Assembly (NCBI GenBank): GCA_016788045.1
Contig: JAEUTG010000004.1
Location: 124,001-188,000 of the forward strand
DNA length: 64,000 nucleotides
Reading direction: 5' to 3'
DNA from: Bacteroidales bacterium
Lineage (GTDB): Bacteria; Bacteroidota; Bacteroidia; Bacteroidales; Lentimicrobiaceae
The position numbers and the translations under genes are program-made. Below, one piece after another: positions 1-9,532 of the stretch (the first letter of the stretch is position 1; every line of letters begins with the position of its first letter). A model generated the notes under the pieces. That model did not search any database, was not told the origin of the DNA, and saw only the letters and a list, made by a program, of their open reading frames with translations.

Positions 1-2274
1 ATAGTTTTGCCTTAGATGAATGTTGTCGATATTGCCAGTGGTGTTGATTGCTGAAGGTTTAAACAGGGTTGCTGGTGACCATGTGCTCCATTTCAGGTTG
101 TGATCACGATATTGTACATCAACGTAATAAGCTGTATTTTTAGTAAAAAGAGTCTGGGGCAGTGTAATTCTGTACATATTTTTTCCCTGATTCAAATCAA
201 CTGGATATCCTGCACCATTGATGCCATATACGTTTTTCCAGTGGATGAGTGAATCGACTATTACCTGATTCTGATTCAGACTGTCAACAACACGAATGCG
301 GATTGTCATGAGTGAATCTGGTCCGGAAAATGGGGTTGATACAAAGACAAAGTTATCATCATGAATTTCAATACCCAATGCTCCCGGGGGAGCCGGTGCA
401 GCCTGATTTTCTTTTTTGTACCATGAATCAAGTACAACCGGGTCTGTGGGATACTGAAGGTTACCCAGGCTATACACTGTATTCAGGTATGAATGTTCCG
501 CCGGATCTATTTCAAGTATCTGAAAAAAATAATTACTTATGGTGATGTGAACGTCATTAATGTCAATGTTCTGATCTTCCCCCCATGGATCAAGCGGCCC
601 ACCGCTTCCGCCACCACAGATTATCCGGAAATCGCCTTCTGGCTGACCGCCACGGATGGTTCCTCTTTCGAAACCATGGGTATGACCATAATGCAATTGC
701 CTGACTTTAGAATATTTTCTGATGATCGGGAAAAGGGTGTTCTCTACATAGTCAGGTCCTGAATCATAACTGGTTGCGTACTTCCATAGTTCTGAAAACG
801 GCGGATGATGGAATAGAATGAACACAAAATCAATGGACTGATCATTTTCTATTAAATCCAGCTGCTGATCCAGCCACGAGGATTGCGTTGTCCCATATTG
901 CTCAGTAATGTTTGTATTCAATCCGATAAACACTGAATTTCCGTCCCTCATTTTCCAGATTTTCTCATTCAGTTCAGGAGAATCCGGGAAAGCTGAAAGT
1001 TCATCCAGCTTAAGATACCGGTAAAACATGCTGTTTTCGCCTTCGTGGTTGCCGGCAACCACCTGGGTTGCCATGAAAGGTGACAACACCGACATTGGTT
1101 TGAAATACTGTGTGGTATAATGGGATGGAACAGAACCTGATACAACAATATCACCCGTATGGAGGATGCCATCGAGGTGGTTTTCAAGGTCGGATCCATA
1201 GAGTTCGCTCATTTTGATTCCGGCTGCACGAAGAATTATACCGGCCATAGTTGTATCGGAGGCATGGGTATCACCAAGAATAAGGTATCTGCGTTTGCCG
1301 GCTCCGGAGGTAGTTTTCTGAGTTTTAAATGAATATAGCAAAGATGAATCCCCTCCGCTGAAAACCCGGTAGAAATACCTGCTGTCAGGAATCAGCCCTG
1401 TAAGACGGACAGAATGCCAGGTAAAAGGAAAGCTGATTGCTTCAGAAGTACCGGACTTCTGATATCCAAGACCGGGTGTCAGCCCATATTTAACAACGGT
1501 CTCATAGGTAGCCGAATCGTGCCAGCAGATAGTCATGCCTGTTTCAGAACGGGCCTGAAGGTAAGGTACACGACTCATCACGAAAACTGAACTGGTATGG
1601 CCAAAACCGCCAAGTTCATTAATTTCAGCTGAAGTAAGGGCGACATCCCACAGACTGAGTTCAGAACAACTGATTTCACCGTCTTCACCATCTTCATCTG
1701 CAAACATAAGTAAACTATTGTCGAGTGAGAACCTGCCGTCAATTTCCTGAACATTTCCATCCAGGATGAGATTGCCATCGAGAAAGTACCTGAATTGGTA
1801 CCCGTTTCTGACAGAAATTACCAACCTGTACCATTCCCCGGCATTGATGGTGTTGTTGGCATATCCTACTGCAGCCACCCCAATGTTGCCAGAGGGATTG
1901 ATAAATAAATCGCCATCGTTTGTATTGCCCGGATCTGTCTGAAAGAAACAATGCCACGAAGTGGTTGCAGATACTTTGAAATCGACCTGAATGCTGTACT
2001 CATTAACAAAGCTTCCGCCACCATTTGCTGCAATCAGATGGCTGAGTGTGTAATAACTACCCTGTCCGATCATTACGGCTCCATTACCACTCGTTGGTCC
2101 GGTGACTGATTGATGGGTACCATGAAGGCTGAGCGATCCTGTATAATTTGTTTCTGCACGGAGAAGATCTGTCGGATCATCAAATTTCCACCAATTTGTT
2201 CGCTCTGGTACGGAGGCGTACAGAAAAATGCTGGTTATAAGTTGCAGCAATAGTAAAGGGGCTTTGTATTTCAT
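1..2274 (-). CDS. Secreted LamG / metallophosphoesterase protein (purple-acid-phosphatase-like), 3' end cut by window edge
   Basis: Reading the minus strand from the ATG at 2274 gives 758 codons without a stop up to base 1, so the C-terminus lies outside the window. Residues 1-20 look like a signal peptide. Residues about 25-225 form a LamG (concanavalin-like) domain and about 235-320 a fibronectin-III-like domain typical of purple acid phosphatases. A calcineurin-type phosphoesterase domain follows at about 328-560, with metal-ligand motifs GDTH (334), GD (374), GNHE (408), HH (489) and GHTH (530). The tyrosine of the purple-acid-phosphatase GDxxY motif is absent (GDIVV), so a non-purple metallophosphatase is likelier. 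The last residues, HLRQNY, match the usual opening of a type IX secretion sorting domain (LxQNYPNPF); this is an inference across the edge. It is the last visible gene of the SusC/SusD locus and presumably cleaves a phosphoester outside the cell. Confidence 0.85.
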   Translation of the reverse strand, partial: MKYKAPLLLLQLITSIFLYASVPERTNWWKFDDPTDLLRAETNYTGSLSLHGTHQSVTGPTSGNGAVMIGQGSYYTLSHLIAANGGGSFVNEYSIQVDFKVSATTSWHCFFQTDPGNTNDGDLFINPSGNIGVAAVGYANNTINAGEWYRLVISVRNGYQFRYFLDGNLILDGNVQEIDGRFSLDNSLLMFADEDGEDGEISCSELSLWDVALTSAEINELGGFGHTSSVFVMSRVPYLQARSETGMTICWHDSATYETVVKYGLTPGLGYQKSGTSEAISFPFTWHSVRLTGLIPDSRYFYRVFSGGDSSLLYSFKTQKTTSGAGKRRYLILGDTHASDTTMAGIILRAAGIKMSELYGSDLENHLDGILHTGDIVVSGSVPSHYTTQYFKPMSVLSPFMATQVVAGNHEGENSMFYRYLKLDELSAFPDSPELNEKIWKMRDGNSVFIGLNTNITEQYGTTQSSWLDQQLDLIENDQSIDFVFILFHHPPFSELWKYATSYDSGPDYVENTLFPIIRKYSKVRQLHYGHTHGFERGTIRGGQPEGDFRIICGGGSGGPLDPWGEDQNIDINDVHITISNYFFQILEIDPAEHSYLNTVYSLGNLQYPTDPVVLDSWYKKENQAAPAPPGALGIEIHDDNFVFVSTPFSGPDSLMTIRIRVVDSLNQNQVIVDSLIHWKNVYGINGAGYPVDLNQGKNMYRITLPQTLFTKNTAYYVDVQYRDHNLKWSTWSPATLFKPSAINTTGNIDNIHLRQNY

Positions 2275-2339
2275 TGGTTTTTCCTGTGGTGGATGATATC
2301 AATAAAGAAGATTTCAATTCAAAGGGATGGTGCTGTTAA

Positions 2340-2369
2340 GAAGATGCCTCACTTACATGAGGCATCTTC
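2340..2369 (-). other. Intercistronic hairpin between the two LamG genes
   Basis: A perfect 12-bp stem (2340-2351 with 2358-2369) and a 6-nt loop lie in the 123-bp gap between the LamG gene and the LamG-phosphoesterase gene. On the minus strand only a short CTTCTTAAC follows, so it is not a textbook terminator. It could cause partial termination or stabilise or process the mRNA, lowering expression of the downstream phosphoesterase relative to the upstream genes. Confidence 0.55.
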
Positions 2370-2397
2370 AACTAACCAAACGCACATTAAAAAATGG

Positions 2398-3369
2398 TTA
2401 ACGGGTAACCACCAATTTTCTCAGACTTATTTTGTTTTCATTGACCATTCTGATGAAATATATCCCGTTGCTCAGTTCAGAAGTGTTGATTCTGGTTGAG
2501 TGTTCTCCGGAAGTTTTAACACCTTCTTTGAGACACATTACTTCTTTTCCTGTAAAATCAAGAATGCTGAATGTTACATCAGCCTGTTTATCGGTTTTAT
2601 AGGAAACAACTGAAAATTGGTCCGAAGGGTTCGGATAAGTGCCAAGGATCTCACTGGCATTCACCTGAAGGTTGCCGATTCCGTTTGTGGAAGTGGAGGC
2701 ATCTCCAAGTTCAAAGACCTCCTCCGTTGAAAGAGCCACATCCCAAATGGCAACTTCAGAGCAAAGCATGGTATTATCCTCACCATCGTTATCTCCAAAG
2801 AGAATCAATGCACTCTGCAGGGCATCGCGGCCGTCAACTTCCTGAGCTGAGCCATCGATCCAGATCTGACCATTCATATAAAGTCTGATGTATTCACCGT
2901 TTTTTACCGATATTACCATTCTGTACCAGGTACCGGAAGCAACCAGGTCGGTAGAATAGGCATACCTCCAGGCACCGATTGCGTTGTCGGTGTTGATGAA
3001 CAATTCTGCATCATCTGAATTGTCGGCAGCCGTCTGATAAATGGCATGCCATAAACTGGCTTCAGGCATTTGAAAATCAATCTGCAGTGTAAATTCATTC
3101 ACAAGGGTTCCACCTCCATTTGCTGCAATCCCATGTGTCATGGTCAGGTAACTTCCTAGTCCTATTTCTGTTGCCAGATTTCCTTCGGCTGGCCCGTTTA
3201 CTGAAGCCTGGGTACCGGTCAGAACCAGCGCTGAACCAATATCTGCTTTCAGCAGGTTTGATGCATCATCAAATTTCCATAAACCGGCTCTCGGGGGGAC
3301 GGTAGCATAGGCATTCAGAATTCCCAAGAAAGCTGTAAATAAAACAGCAAACAGTAGTTTTGTTTTCAT
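2398..3369 (-). CDS. Secreted LamG-domain protein with type IX secretion sorting domain
   Basis: 323 residues. A clear signal peptide (about 1-22) is followed by a LamG/concanavalin-like domain (about 28-225). The C-terminal type A sorting domain of the type IX secretion system occupies about 243-323; it contains GTYPNPSDQ and ends in the typical SLRKLVVTR. The protein should be exported, cleaved at its C-terminus and anchored to or released from the cell surface. The LamG part is a close paralogue of the N-terminus of the neighbouring phosphoesterase: WKFDD, IAANGGG, VNE, WYR.VISV.NG, DGEDG and WDVAL occur in the same order. No catalytic domain is visible, so ligand binding is the most likely role. 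It lies 48 bp after susD in the same direction. Confidence 0.85.
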   Translation of the reverse strand: MKTKLLFAVLFTAFLGILNAYATVPPRAGLWKFDDASNLLKADIGSALVLTGTQASVNGPAEGNLATEIGLGSYLTMTHGIAANGGGTLVNEFTLQIDFQMPEASLWHAIYQTAADNSDDAELFINTDNAIGAWRYAYSTDLVASGTWYRMVISVKNGEYIRLYMNGQIWIDGSAQEVDGRDALQSALILFGDNDGEDNTMLCSEVAIWDVALSTEEVFELGDASTSTNGIGNLQVNASEILGTYPNPSDQFSVVSYKTDKQADVTFSILDFTGKEVMCLKEGVKTSGEHSTRINTSELSNGIYFIRMVNENKISLRKLVVTR

Positions 3370-3417
3370 CTGGATTTGGTTTTGATTTGAAATTGGGTTA
3401 AATGGGTTGGCTCGTTG

Positions 3418-4938
3418 TTATTTCAGTATCCACATCAGTTCATTCACATCGTCGTTGCCGTTGAATTGCCTGTTGATGGCTTCTTCAACATTGGCCCGGT
3501 TGTAGGAAAGCTCTTTCTCAGGATACATCCAGCGCACCGGCATCTTCGTTTTATCGCTGTTCTGATTGGTCGATTCGTTGATCGGCATCGCCGGGTAACC
3601 TGTGCGACGGTATTCATAATAGGTATTCCAGCCATCCTGCATAAAGCCCATAAAATAGCGCTGCTGAAAGATTTTTTGAAGTTTCTCTTCCAGCGTACCG
3701 GAGAATGCAACTCCATCAGCGGAAAGATAGGTGTTGATTACATCGGTGGTAATTTTCCTTCCGTGATGATAGCTGGAATTGTCGGGTGTGTAATAAGCGG
3801 TAAATTGCAACGCTGCCTGAACTCCCTGATCATAAAAGGTTTTGGCATCACCGTTCGTCCAACCCCGGAGGATACCTTCAGCAATTATAAAACACTGCTC
3901 GGCATAACTGAGCAGGAAGGTGGGTTCGCCCTGTTCAAGCATATAGTACCGTGAATTGATTCCACTGATTTTTTTGGCAGTATAATCAGAGCTGATATCG
4001 TTGTAATTGTCTGATGGATCAACACCAACATAAGCTTCCCAGTCAGAGGCAACATAACCTGCACCAAGTTGTGCATTGGCAGGGTCAGCAAAATAAAAAA
4101 GTCTGTAATCACCAAGTTCCTTCATTTTATCAACAATGGTAGTACTCATGATCGGGTACTTTCTGAAATTGCTGTTGAAGAAAGGATAGTACTCAACCTG
4201 CACATTGGAGTATACCAGTTGGAAATTGTCGTTGCTGCTCTGGAACAACTTGTTGGAATTAACAATGCTGTTGAAACGCTCAGCAACCCTCAGATCAGGA
4301 TCATCGGTCTTTTTCAGCAAATGCGAAAGCACTTTCAGTTCAAGTACATTCGTTGCCTTCTGCCATTTGGCGACTTTCCCCTTATAAATCGGATCACCAT
4401 CAAAATCCCGGGCGCTTCCAAACATTTCTGATGCAGTTTCCAATTCGCTGAGGATACCCAGGAATACATCTTTCTGTGTATCGTATTTCGGGTTGTATAA
4501 GCCTGATTCACCCTGAAGGGCCTCAGAATAAGGAATATCGCCAACAGATAATGTGAGGTTAAAAAAGGTATAGGCTCTTAAGAAATGACCTAGTGCAACG
4601 TAGGAATCTTCGGTTACACTTCCTTTGGCAGCCTGAATCATTTCTTCTACATTGGTCAGCTTAACCAGAGGGGAGAAGTAGGTTCTGTCGATTTTATTGT
4701 ATTGATAGCCGGTTGAACCTTCCATATAGGAGATGTACTTGGCAAACATGTCTTTATAAAGAAAGTCCTTGCCTACAGACGGATATTTGGCTGTCTGCAG
4801 GATGAGGTTGGTGGCAAGCAATTGCGGTGTTACTTTGGAAGTGTTGTCAGGATCGGTGTTGAGATCCTCAAATTTCGAGCAGGAACCAGTGAAAAGTACA
4901 GCCAGGGTTATCAGTGAATATATTAAAACTCGTCTCAT
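3418..4938 (-). CDS. SusD/RagB-family outer-membrane lipoprotein (SusD-like 2 type)
   Basis: 506 residues with a lipoprotein signal peptide; the lipobox LFTGSC places the lipidated cysteine at residue 20. The sequence after it (KFEDLNTDPDN) is typical of the SusD-like_2 subgroup, helical TPR-rich lids that cap SusC porins and capture the substrate at the cell surface. The gene begins 11 bp after the susC stop, so the two are almost certainly co-transcribed and form one SusCD complex. The substrate cannot be read from the sequence; the neighbouring secreted phosphoesterase suggests a phosphorylated compound. The bulk of the ORF matches the family length of roughly 450-550 residues. Confidence 0.93.
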   Translation of the reverse strand: MRRVLIYSLITLAVLFTGSCSKFEDLNTDPDNTSKVTPQLLATNLILQTAKYPSVGKDFLYKDMFAKYISYMEGSTGYQYNKIDRTYFSPLVKLTNVEEMIQAAKGSVTEDSYVALGHFLRAYTFFNLTLSVGDIPYSEALQGESGLYNPKYDTQKDVFLGILSELETASEMFGSARDFDGDPIYKGKVAKWQKATNVLELKVLSHLLKKTDDPDLRVAERFNSIVNSNKLFQSSNDNFQLVYSNVQVEYYPFFNSNFRKYPIMSTTIVDKMKELGDYRLFYFADPANAQLGAGYVASDWEAYVGVDPSDNYNDISSDYTAKKISGINSRYYMLEQGEPTFLLSYAEQCFIIAEGILRGWTNGDAKTFYDQGVQAALQFTAYYTPDNSSYHHGRKITTDVINTYLSADGVAFSGTLEEKLQKIFQQRYFMGFMQDGWNTYYEYRRTGYPAMPINESTNQNSDKTKMPVRWMYPEKELSYNRANVEEAINRQFNGNDDVNELMWILK

Positions 4939-4949
4939 GATCTTTCCGT

Positions 4950-7900
4950 TTAAATGTTAAACTTTATGTTAAGTCCCATATACCTTATTGATGGTGAAAC
5001 CAGATCCCAGGTTACTCCGTAATCAGGGTCTGCAAGTTTATACTCTTTCCCCCAATAGAATAGGTTCTGGCCAATGATGGAAACCGAACTATCCTTAATC
5101 CGTAGTTTATCAGATACCTTTTTAGGAACCAAATAAGTGATGGATACTTCGCGCAGTTTAATGAAGGTTTCATCGAGGATGTTCTGGCTGCACCAACTCC
5201 AGGCTCCCTGCTGGTAATGATCTTTAACGTAGTTTTCGTAGGATACTTCAACATCATTCGGGGCATAAACCCGGGTGTCGGATGTGATATTCCCATACGT
5301 ATCATAGGTTACTGTACCGGAAACAACTTTTACACCGGGACCAATATAATTTTTAAGCCCGTTCACTACTTCATCGTAGCGCCATTCATTGTCAGTATCT
5401 ATGTGCGCACCCGAATTCCACAGAAGTGCATCAAGCCTGGAGAAAGACAAGCCTCCGACACGTCCGTCAACTGAACAGGAAAACATCAGATTTTTATAGG
5501 TAAGGCTTGTATTCAGACCCCATATCCAGTCGGGATTGCTGTACCCCATCACATAATAGTAATTCGACCTGCTAGGAAACCCGTTGGTATTGATCAGGTT
5601 ACCCGAACCATCCCTCATCCAGTCCTTCACTGTGTAGGCATCCACGCGCTCACCCACACCGATCCATAATTCATCCGGGGTATATTGTTCATCGAGCTTC
5701 GAATAAACAGTAAAGTCTTTCGACCAGTTGAAGTTAATATCCCATTTCAGGTTCTTATGCTGAACCGGAGTGCCTCCGATGTTAAGTTCCAGCCCTTTCT
5801 TGGTACGCTCTTCCTCTGTGTTAACATACTTGGTGTAATATCCCGAGGCTTCACTCAATTCTGCAGAGGCAAGGAAATCGTACAGCCTTTTCTGATATGC
5901 GGTTATATCAATTCTGACGCGGTTTTTATACAAAACAGCAGCAGTCCCGATTTCTATTGTCTGGGATGTCTGAGGCCTGATGTCCATGCTTTTCAGTTCT
6001 GTTGGAATATAGGCTGAATTCAGGCTGCCCCATACAGCATTGTCAACTACGTAAGTGCTGTTGATATCGTAAATGTCAGCAGGGGTCTTTGTCATCGTCC
6101 ACGATCCCCTGAGTTTCCACATATCCAGCCATTGCTGGTTGGGCAGAAATTCCGACAACATAAGACTTGCAGCAACCGATGGGTAGAAGTAGGGATTGTT
6201 CTCTTTGGAAAGGGTTGAACTCCAGTCCCAACGTCCTGTTAAATCAACAAATGCAAGGCTTTTATAGGAAAGCGATGCCCTGGAAAACAGACTGTTTACC
6301 TGCCGGCGCCTGATCCAGGTATCCCATTCAATCGGATCCTTGGAAGCCTTCAGAGAGTAATATCCCGGTATGGAAAGACCTCCTTTGGTGGAAGCATCAA
6401 AATAGTCGTCTTTCTGATAGGCTATGGTACCACCGGCCAGACCATCAATCCTGAAATTGCCGAAAGTTTTGTCGGCAAGCAGAAGAAGGTCGTTGTTGAT
6501 GCCGTAACCGGTATATTTTTCAGTTTCATAATAACCATAGTTGCTGTATGCATTTCGTGCACTGATTGGATTTCGGTATGTATACCGGTTAAGGTAACTG
6601 TCGAGTCCTGAACGCAGGGTAAGTTTCAGCCAGGGAGTAAATTTGTAGGTGGCTGCAATAAAAGCAGTGGTTATGTCACGATCTGACGACTGAAGAACCT
6701 CATTGGCAAGAAAATACGGGTTATCATACCATTCATTGTTAAACCAGTTCTGCTTCTCATCTTTGACCATCCAATAGTTTTTATACTCATTGATGTCCCA
6801 TTCAGAGCCGAGCCAGCCGATCAGATTGTACAGGTATCCTCCAGAGTACTGACTGCCTCTGATATTAGGGGAGATATGCTTGGCATAAGTAAAATTCGAT
6901 TCGATGATGAGGTTGTTAAAGGTGATTTCTCCACCAACATTGTAGATTACTTTATCGAGCTTCTGATTCGGGAATTGCCCCTTGTTGTGAATATGGGTTA
7001 TAGAGGTCCTGAAATTGCTGTTCTCGTTTACACTGGAAATGCTGATATTGTTGTTGGTCACCAGCCCAAGTTCCTGAAAATTCTTAAGGTTGTTCTTCCC
7101 TTTTGAAACCAGCTGAACCGAGTCTTTCCATTCCATGTCGACAGGGTCCCACAGCGAAGTAGTCCTGCCGATATCCAGTTTATCGCCCCAGATGTAATCA
7201 TCGGCATAGTGTCCATTGTAACCCGAAGAATAGGAAGTTTGTGTTTCAGGATAAACCACAAACCCTAAATTAAGCATGGTAGATGAATTTACCGATACCT
7301 GAAAACCACGTTGTTTGTTACCACGGAGGGTTGTTATCATGATGGCTCCTCCGGCTCCCCTGTAACCATATAGGGCGGAGGCTGTTGCTCCTTTAAGTAC
7401 CTCTATGCTTTTGATATCGTCCTGTGAAATATCATTGAGTGTTACATTGCTTGAAGGGATTCCGTCAATGACAATCAGTGGATTCTCACCCCTTAGCGTA
7501 AGTTCAGCGTTGGTACCGAAATTTGTACTGTTTTTTACCATCAATCCGGATACTTTCCCGGTAAGTGAAGTGGTCGGGTCGGCAACTTTGATTGTTTGCA
7601 GGTTCTGCCCTTCGACCTTCTGAACTGAGTAACCCAGAGCCTTTTCTTCCCGCCTTACCCCAAGTGCTGTTACAACTACACCTTCAAGTTCTGTAGTGGT
7701 TTCATTCATCTCAAGGTTTAATACCAAACGGTTTTCTACCGGCATTTCAACTGTCTGGTACCCCAGAAATGAAAAAACCAGAACCACATTTCTTGAAGGA
7801 AGTTCCAGTGAATAATTACCGGAGAGATCTGTAGTGGTCCCTATGGTACCACCCTTTACCTGGATGGCAACGCCGGGGATAGACTCCCGGGATTTCGCAT

Positions 7901-8252
7901 CCGTAACTTTACCATTGACCTTGACAGGCTTTTCATCTTTTTGGTTCTGATTCAGCGGGGTAAGGATAATCTGTTTCTCGCTGACTACAATGTTTATTCC
8001 GTCTTCACGAAACAGGTTTTCTATAATCTCTTTGATTGAGGTATTGACAAAAACTGCGTCAACCTTTCGGTTCAGGTCAATCAGCTGCTGGTTTACCAGA
8101 AACTTGTATTCGCTCTTCGATTCAATTTCATTGAGCACCTCATTAATCGGGACATTCTTCAGCTTCAGGGAAACTTTGGTGGACTGAGCTTGCAGATTGA
8201 ATGGTAAAAAACTGATTATCAGCAGGCAAAACGAAAGTAATGTTAATCTCAT
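4950..8252 (-). CDS. SusC/RagA TonB-dependent transporter with N-terminal STN signalling domain
   Basis: 1100 residues. Domains in order: signal peptide (about 1-22), STN secretin/TonB N-terminal domain (about 25-100), carboxypeptidase-D-regulatory-like beta-sandwich (about 112-190), a TonB-box-like stretch LEGVVVTALG (about 188-197), plug (about 200-310) and a 22-strand barrel to the C-terminal KFNI. The STN domain is the part that, in transducer-type transporters, contacts a periplasmic FecR protein. A FecR and an ECF sigma gene lie directly upstream, so binding of substrate probably signals to transcription of this operon. It pairs with the SusD lipoprotein encoded next. Energised import depends on TonB/ExbBD, which are not in the window. 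Confidence 0.95.
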   Translation of the reverse strand: MRLTLLSFCLLIISFLPFNLQAQSTKVSLKLKNVPINEVLNEIESKSEYKFLVNQQLIDLNRKVDAVFVNTSIKEIIENLFREDGINIVVSEKQIILTPLNQNQKDEKPVKVNGKVTDAKSRESIPGVAIQVKGGTIGTTTDLSGNYSLELPSRNVVLVFSFLGYQTVEMPVENRLVLNLEMNETTTELEGVVVTALGVRREEKALGYSVQKVEGQNLQTIKVADPTTSLTGKVSGLMVKNSTNFGTNAELTLRGENPLIVIDGIPSSNVTLNDISQDDIKSIEVLKGATASALYGYRGAGGAIMITTLRGNKQRGFQVSVNSSTMLNLGFVVYPETQTSYSSGYNGHYADDYIWGDKLDIGRTTSLWDPVDMEWKDSVQLVSKGKNNLKNFQELGLVTNNNISISSVNENSNFRTSITHIHNKGQFPNQKLDKVIYNVGGEITFNNLIIESNFTYAKHISPNIRGSQYSGGYLYNLIGWLGSEWDINEYKNYWMVKDEKQNWFNNEWYDNPYFLANEVLQSSDRDITTAFIAATYKFTPWLKLTLRSGLDSYLNRYTYRNPISARNAYSNYGYYETEKYTGYGINNDLLLLADKTFGNFRIDGLAGGTIAYQKDDYFDASTKGGLSIPGYYSLKASKDPIEWDTWIRRRQVNSLFSRASLSYKSLAFVDLTGRWDWSSTLSKENNPYFYPSVAASLMLSEFLPNQQWLDMWKLRGSWTMTKTPADIYDINSTYVVDNAVWGSLNSAYIPTELKSMDIRPQTSQTIEIGTAAVLYKNRVRIDITAYQKRLYDFLASAELSEASGYYTKYVNTEEERTKKGLELNIGGTPVQHKNLKWDINFNWSKDFTVYSKLDEQYTPDELWIGVGERVDAYTVKDWMRDGSGNLINTNGFPSRSNYYYVMGYSNPDWIWGLNTSLTYKNLMFSCSVDGRVGGLSFSRLDALLWNSGAHIDTDNEWRYDEVVNGLKNYIGPGVKVVSGTVTYDTYGNITSDTRVYAPNDVEVSYENYVKDHYQQGAWSWCSQNILDETFIKLREVSITYLVPKKVSDKLRIKDSSVSIIGQNLFYWGKEYKLADPDYGVTWDLVSPSIRYMGLNIKFNI

Positions 8253-8412
8253 ACTCCGATAGTTTTTTAACTTAATTATTACCCAGGGTTCTGTTTTACC
8301 CGGACAACGGACAACCGGTCAGGTTCAGGTTTTGCTGTTACGGGTGATTGGAATGTTGTGCAGCAAAGTCAGCCACTATCGTTCTTGTGAACTTCTTTCA
8401 TTTACCTTTTAA

Positions 8413-9453
8413 TTATTTGTGAATAAATGCATTGTTGGGTGTTACAACAATTCTCTTTCTGGAGAAAGTGCCATCGGGTTTGTGCGTTGCTTCAAATACC
8501 TGATATTTCAGGGGAGAAGAGATGGAGAGCAGTTTTAACAGTTCATCCAGTGTTTCATTCTCAAAAGTTGCGCGATATCTGTACTGTTTGAGGCTTTCTC
8601 CTTTGATTTCAATATCTACATTGTATTGCTTTTCAATCCGTCTGAAGACTTCGCTGAGCATGTCGTTCCTGAATACCAGTTTTCCGTCCTTCCAGGCAAA
8701 ATACTTATACACATCTTCATTATCAACCCGGGTTTTTCCATTCCTGAGATCAAGCATATATATCTGATCGGGCTTAAGGGTCGTATTCATACCGGTGGAT
8801 CCGTCAGTTCCGGTAATTGACACTTTGCCTTCAGCCAGTGCAACTGTATGCTGATCACAATCGGCGTATGCCATTACGTTGAACCGGGTTCCTGTTGCTT
8901 TGACTATGAAGGAAGATGTGTTTACAAAAAACGGCTTGTTTTCATCTGAATGTACTTCGAAATAGGCTTCGCCCGAAAGCTGAACTTTTCTTTCTGATCC
9001 GGTAAATCGTTCAGGATAGGTGAGGGTGCTTCCTGAATTCAGCCAAACAGCTGTACCATCGGGTAACTGAATGTGTGAATAGGTTCCGAAAGCAGCACTG
9101 ACTTCAATGTTACCAGTGAGGGATTGATATGCATTGTAATGATAACCCAGCCATATAGTTCCCAGCAATAAAGGAATAAAAAGGATTGCAGCCAGCCTGC
9201 TGAAGTAGAAAACAGCCTGATAGAACCGGCCTCGGTGATCAATTTTTCTCAAAACTTTTGTCAGTGCAGCTTCAGTTGAAACATTCAGACCAGCACCTGA
9301 TTCCCAGATATTCTTTACCTGTTGAAAATGCTTTTGATTATCGGGGTCCGATTTCAGCCAGGCTTCGAGCTCATTCAGATCATGGTCTGAAGGGTTGCTG
9401 TTCAGACATTTCAAAATCAGGTCATCGATGCTTGCATTATCTTGCTCTCTCAT
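8413..9453 (-). CDS. FecR-family anti-sigma factor
   Basis: 346 residues. The N-terminal cytoplasmic region (about 1-80) should hold the ECF sigma factor, a single transmembrane helix lies at about 83-104, and the FecR periplasmic domain follows (about 120-225, with PDGTAVWLNSGSTL and GEAYFEV). The C-terminal DUF4974 domain (about 260-335) probably docks with the STN domain of the SusC transporter. The gene is 79 bp downstream of the sigma gene and 160 bp upstream of susC, the standard order of a Bacteroidota trans-envelope signalling cassette. Confidence 0.93.
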   Translation of the reverse strand: MREQDNASIDDLILKCLNSNPSDHDLNELEAWLKSDPDNQKHFQQVKNIWESGAGLNVSTEAALTKVLRKIDHRGRFYQAVFYFSRLAAILFIPLLLGTIWLGYHYNAYQSLTGNIEVSAAFGTYSHIQLPDGTAVWLNSGSTLTYPERFTGSERKVQLSGEAYFEVHSDENKPFFVNTSSFIVKATGTRFNVMAYADCDQHTVALAEGKVSITGTDGSTGMNTTLKPDQIYMLDLRNGKTRVDNEDVYKYFAWKDGKLVFRNDMLSEVFRRIEKQYNVDIEIKGESLKQYRYRATFENETLDELLKLLSISSPLKYQVFEATHKPDGTFSRKRIVVTPNNAFIHK

Positions 9454-9532
9454 AAAATAAGTCCTCTCAGAATTAAAGACGGTTCAACAAAAAAATACCA
9501 CAATGGGAAAGTAAAAAATTTCAGAAAAAAAG

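Noticed and set aside
1-2274. Frameshifted or broken gene at the left edge
   Set aside because: Short frames on both strands suggest this, but a single uninterrupted 758-codon minus-strand frame covers the whole stretch; only the stop is missing because of the edge.
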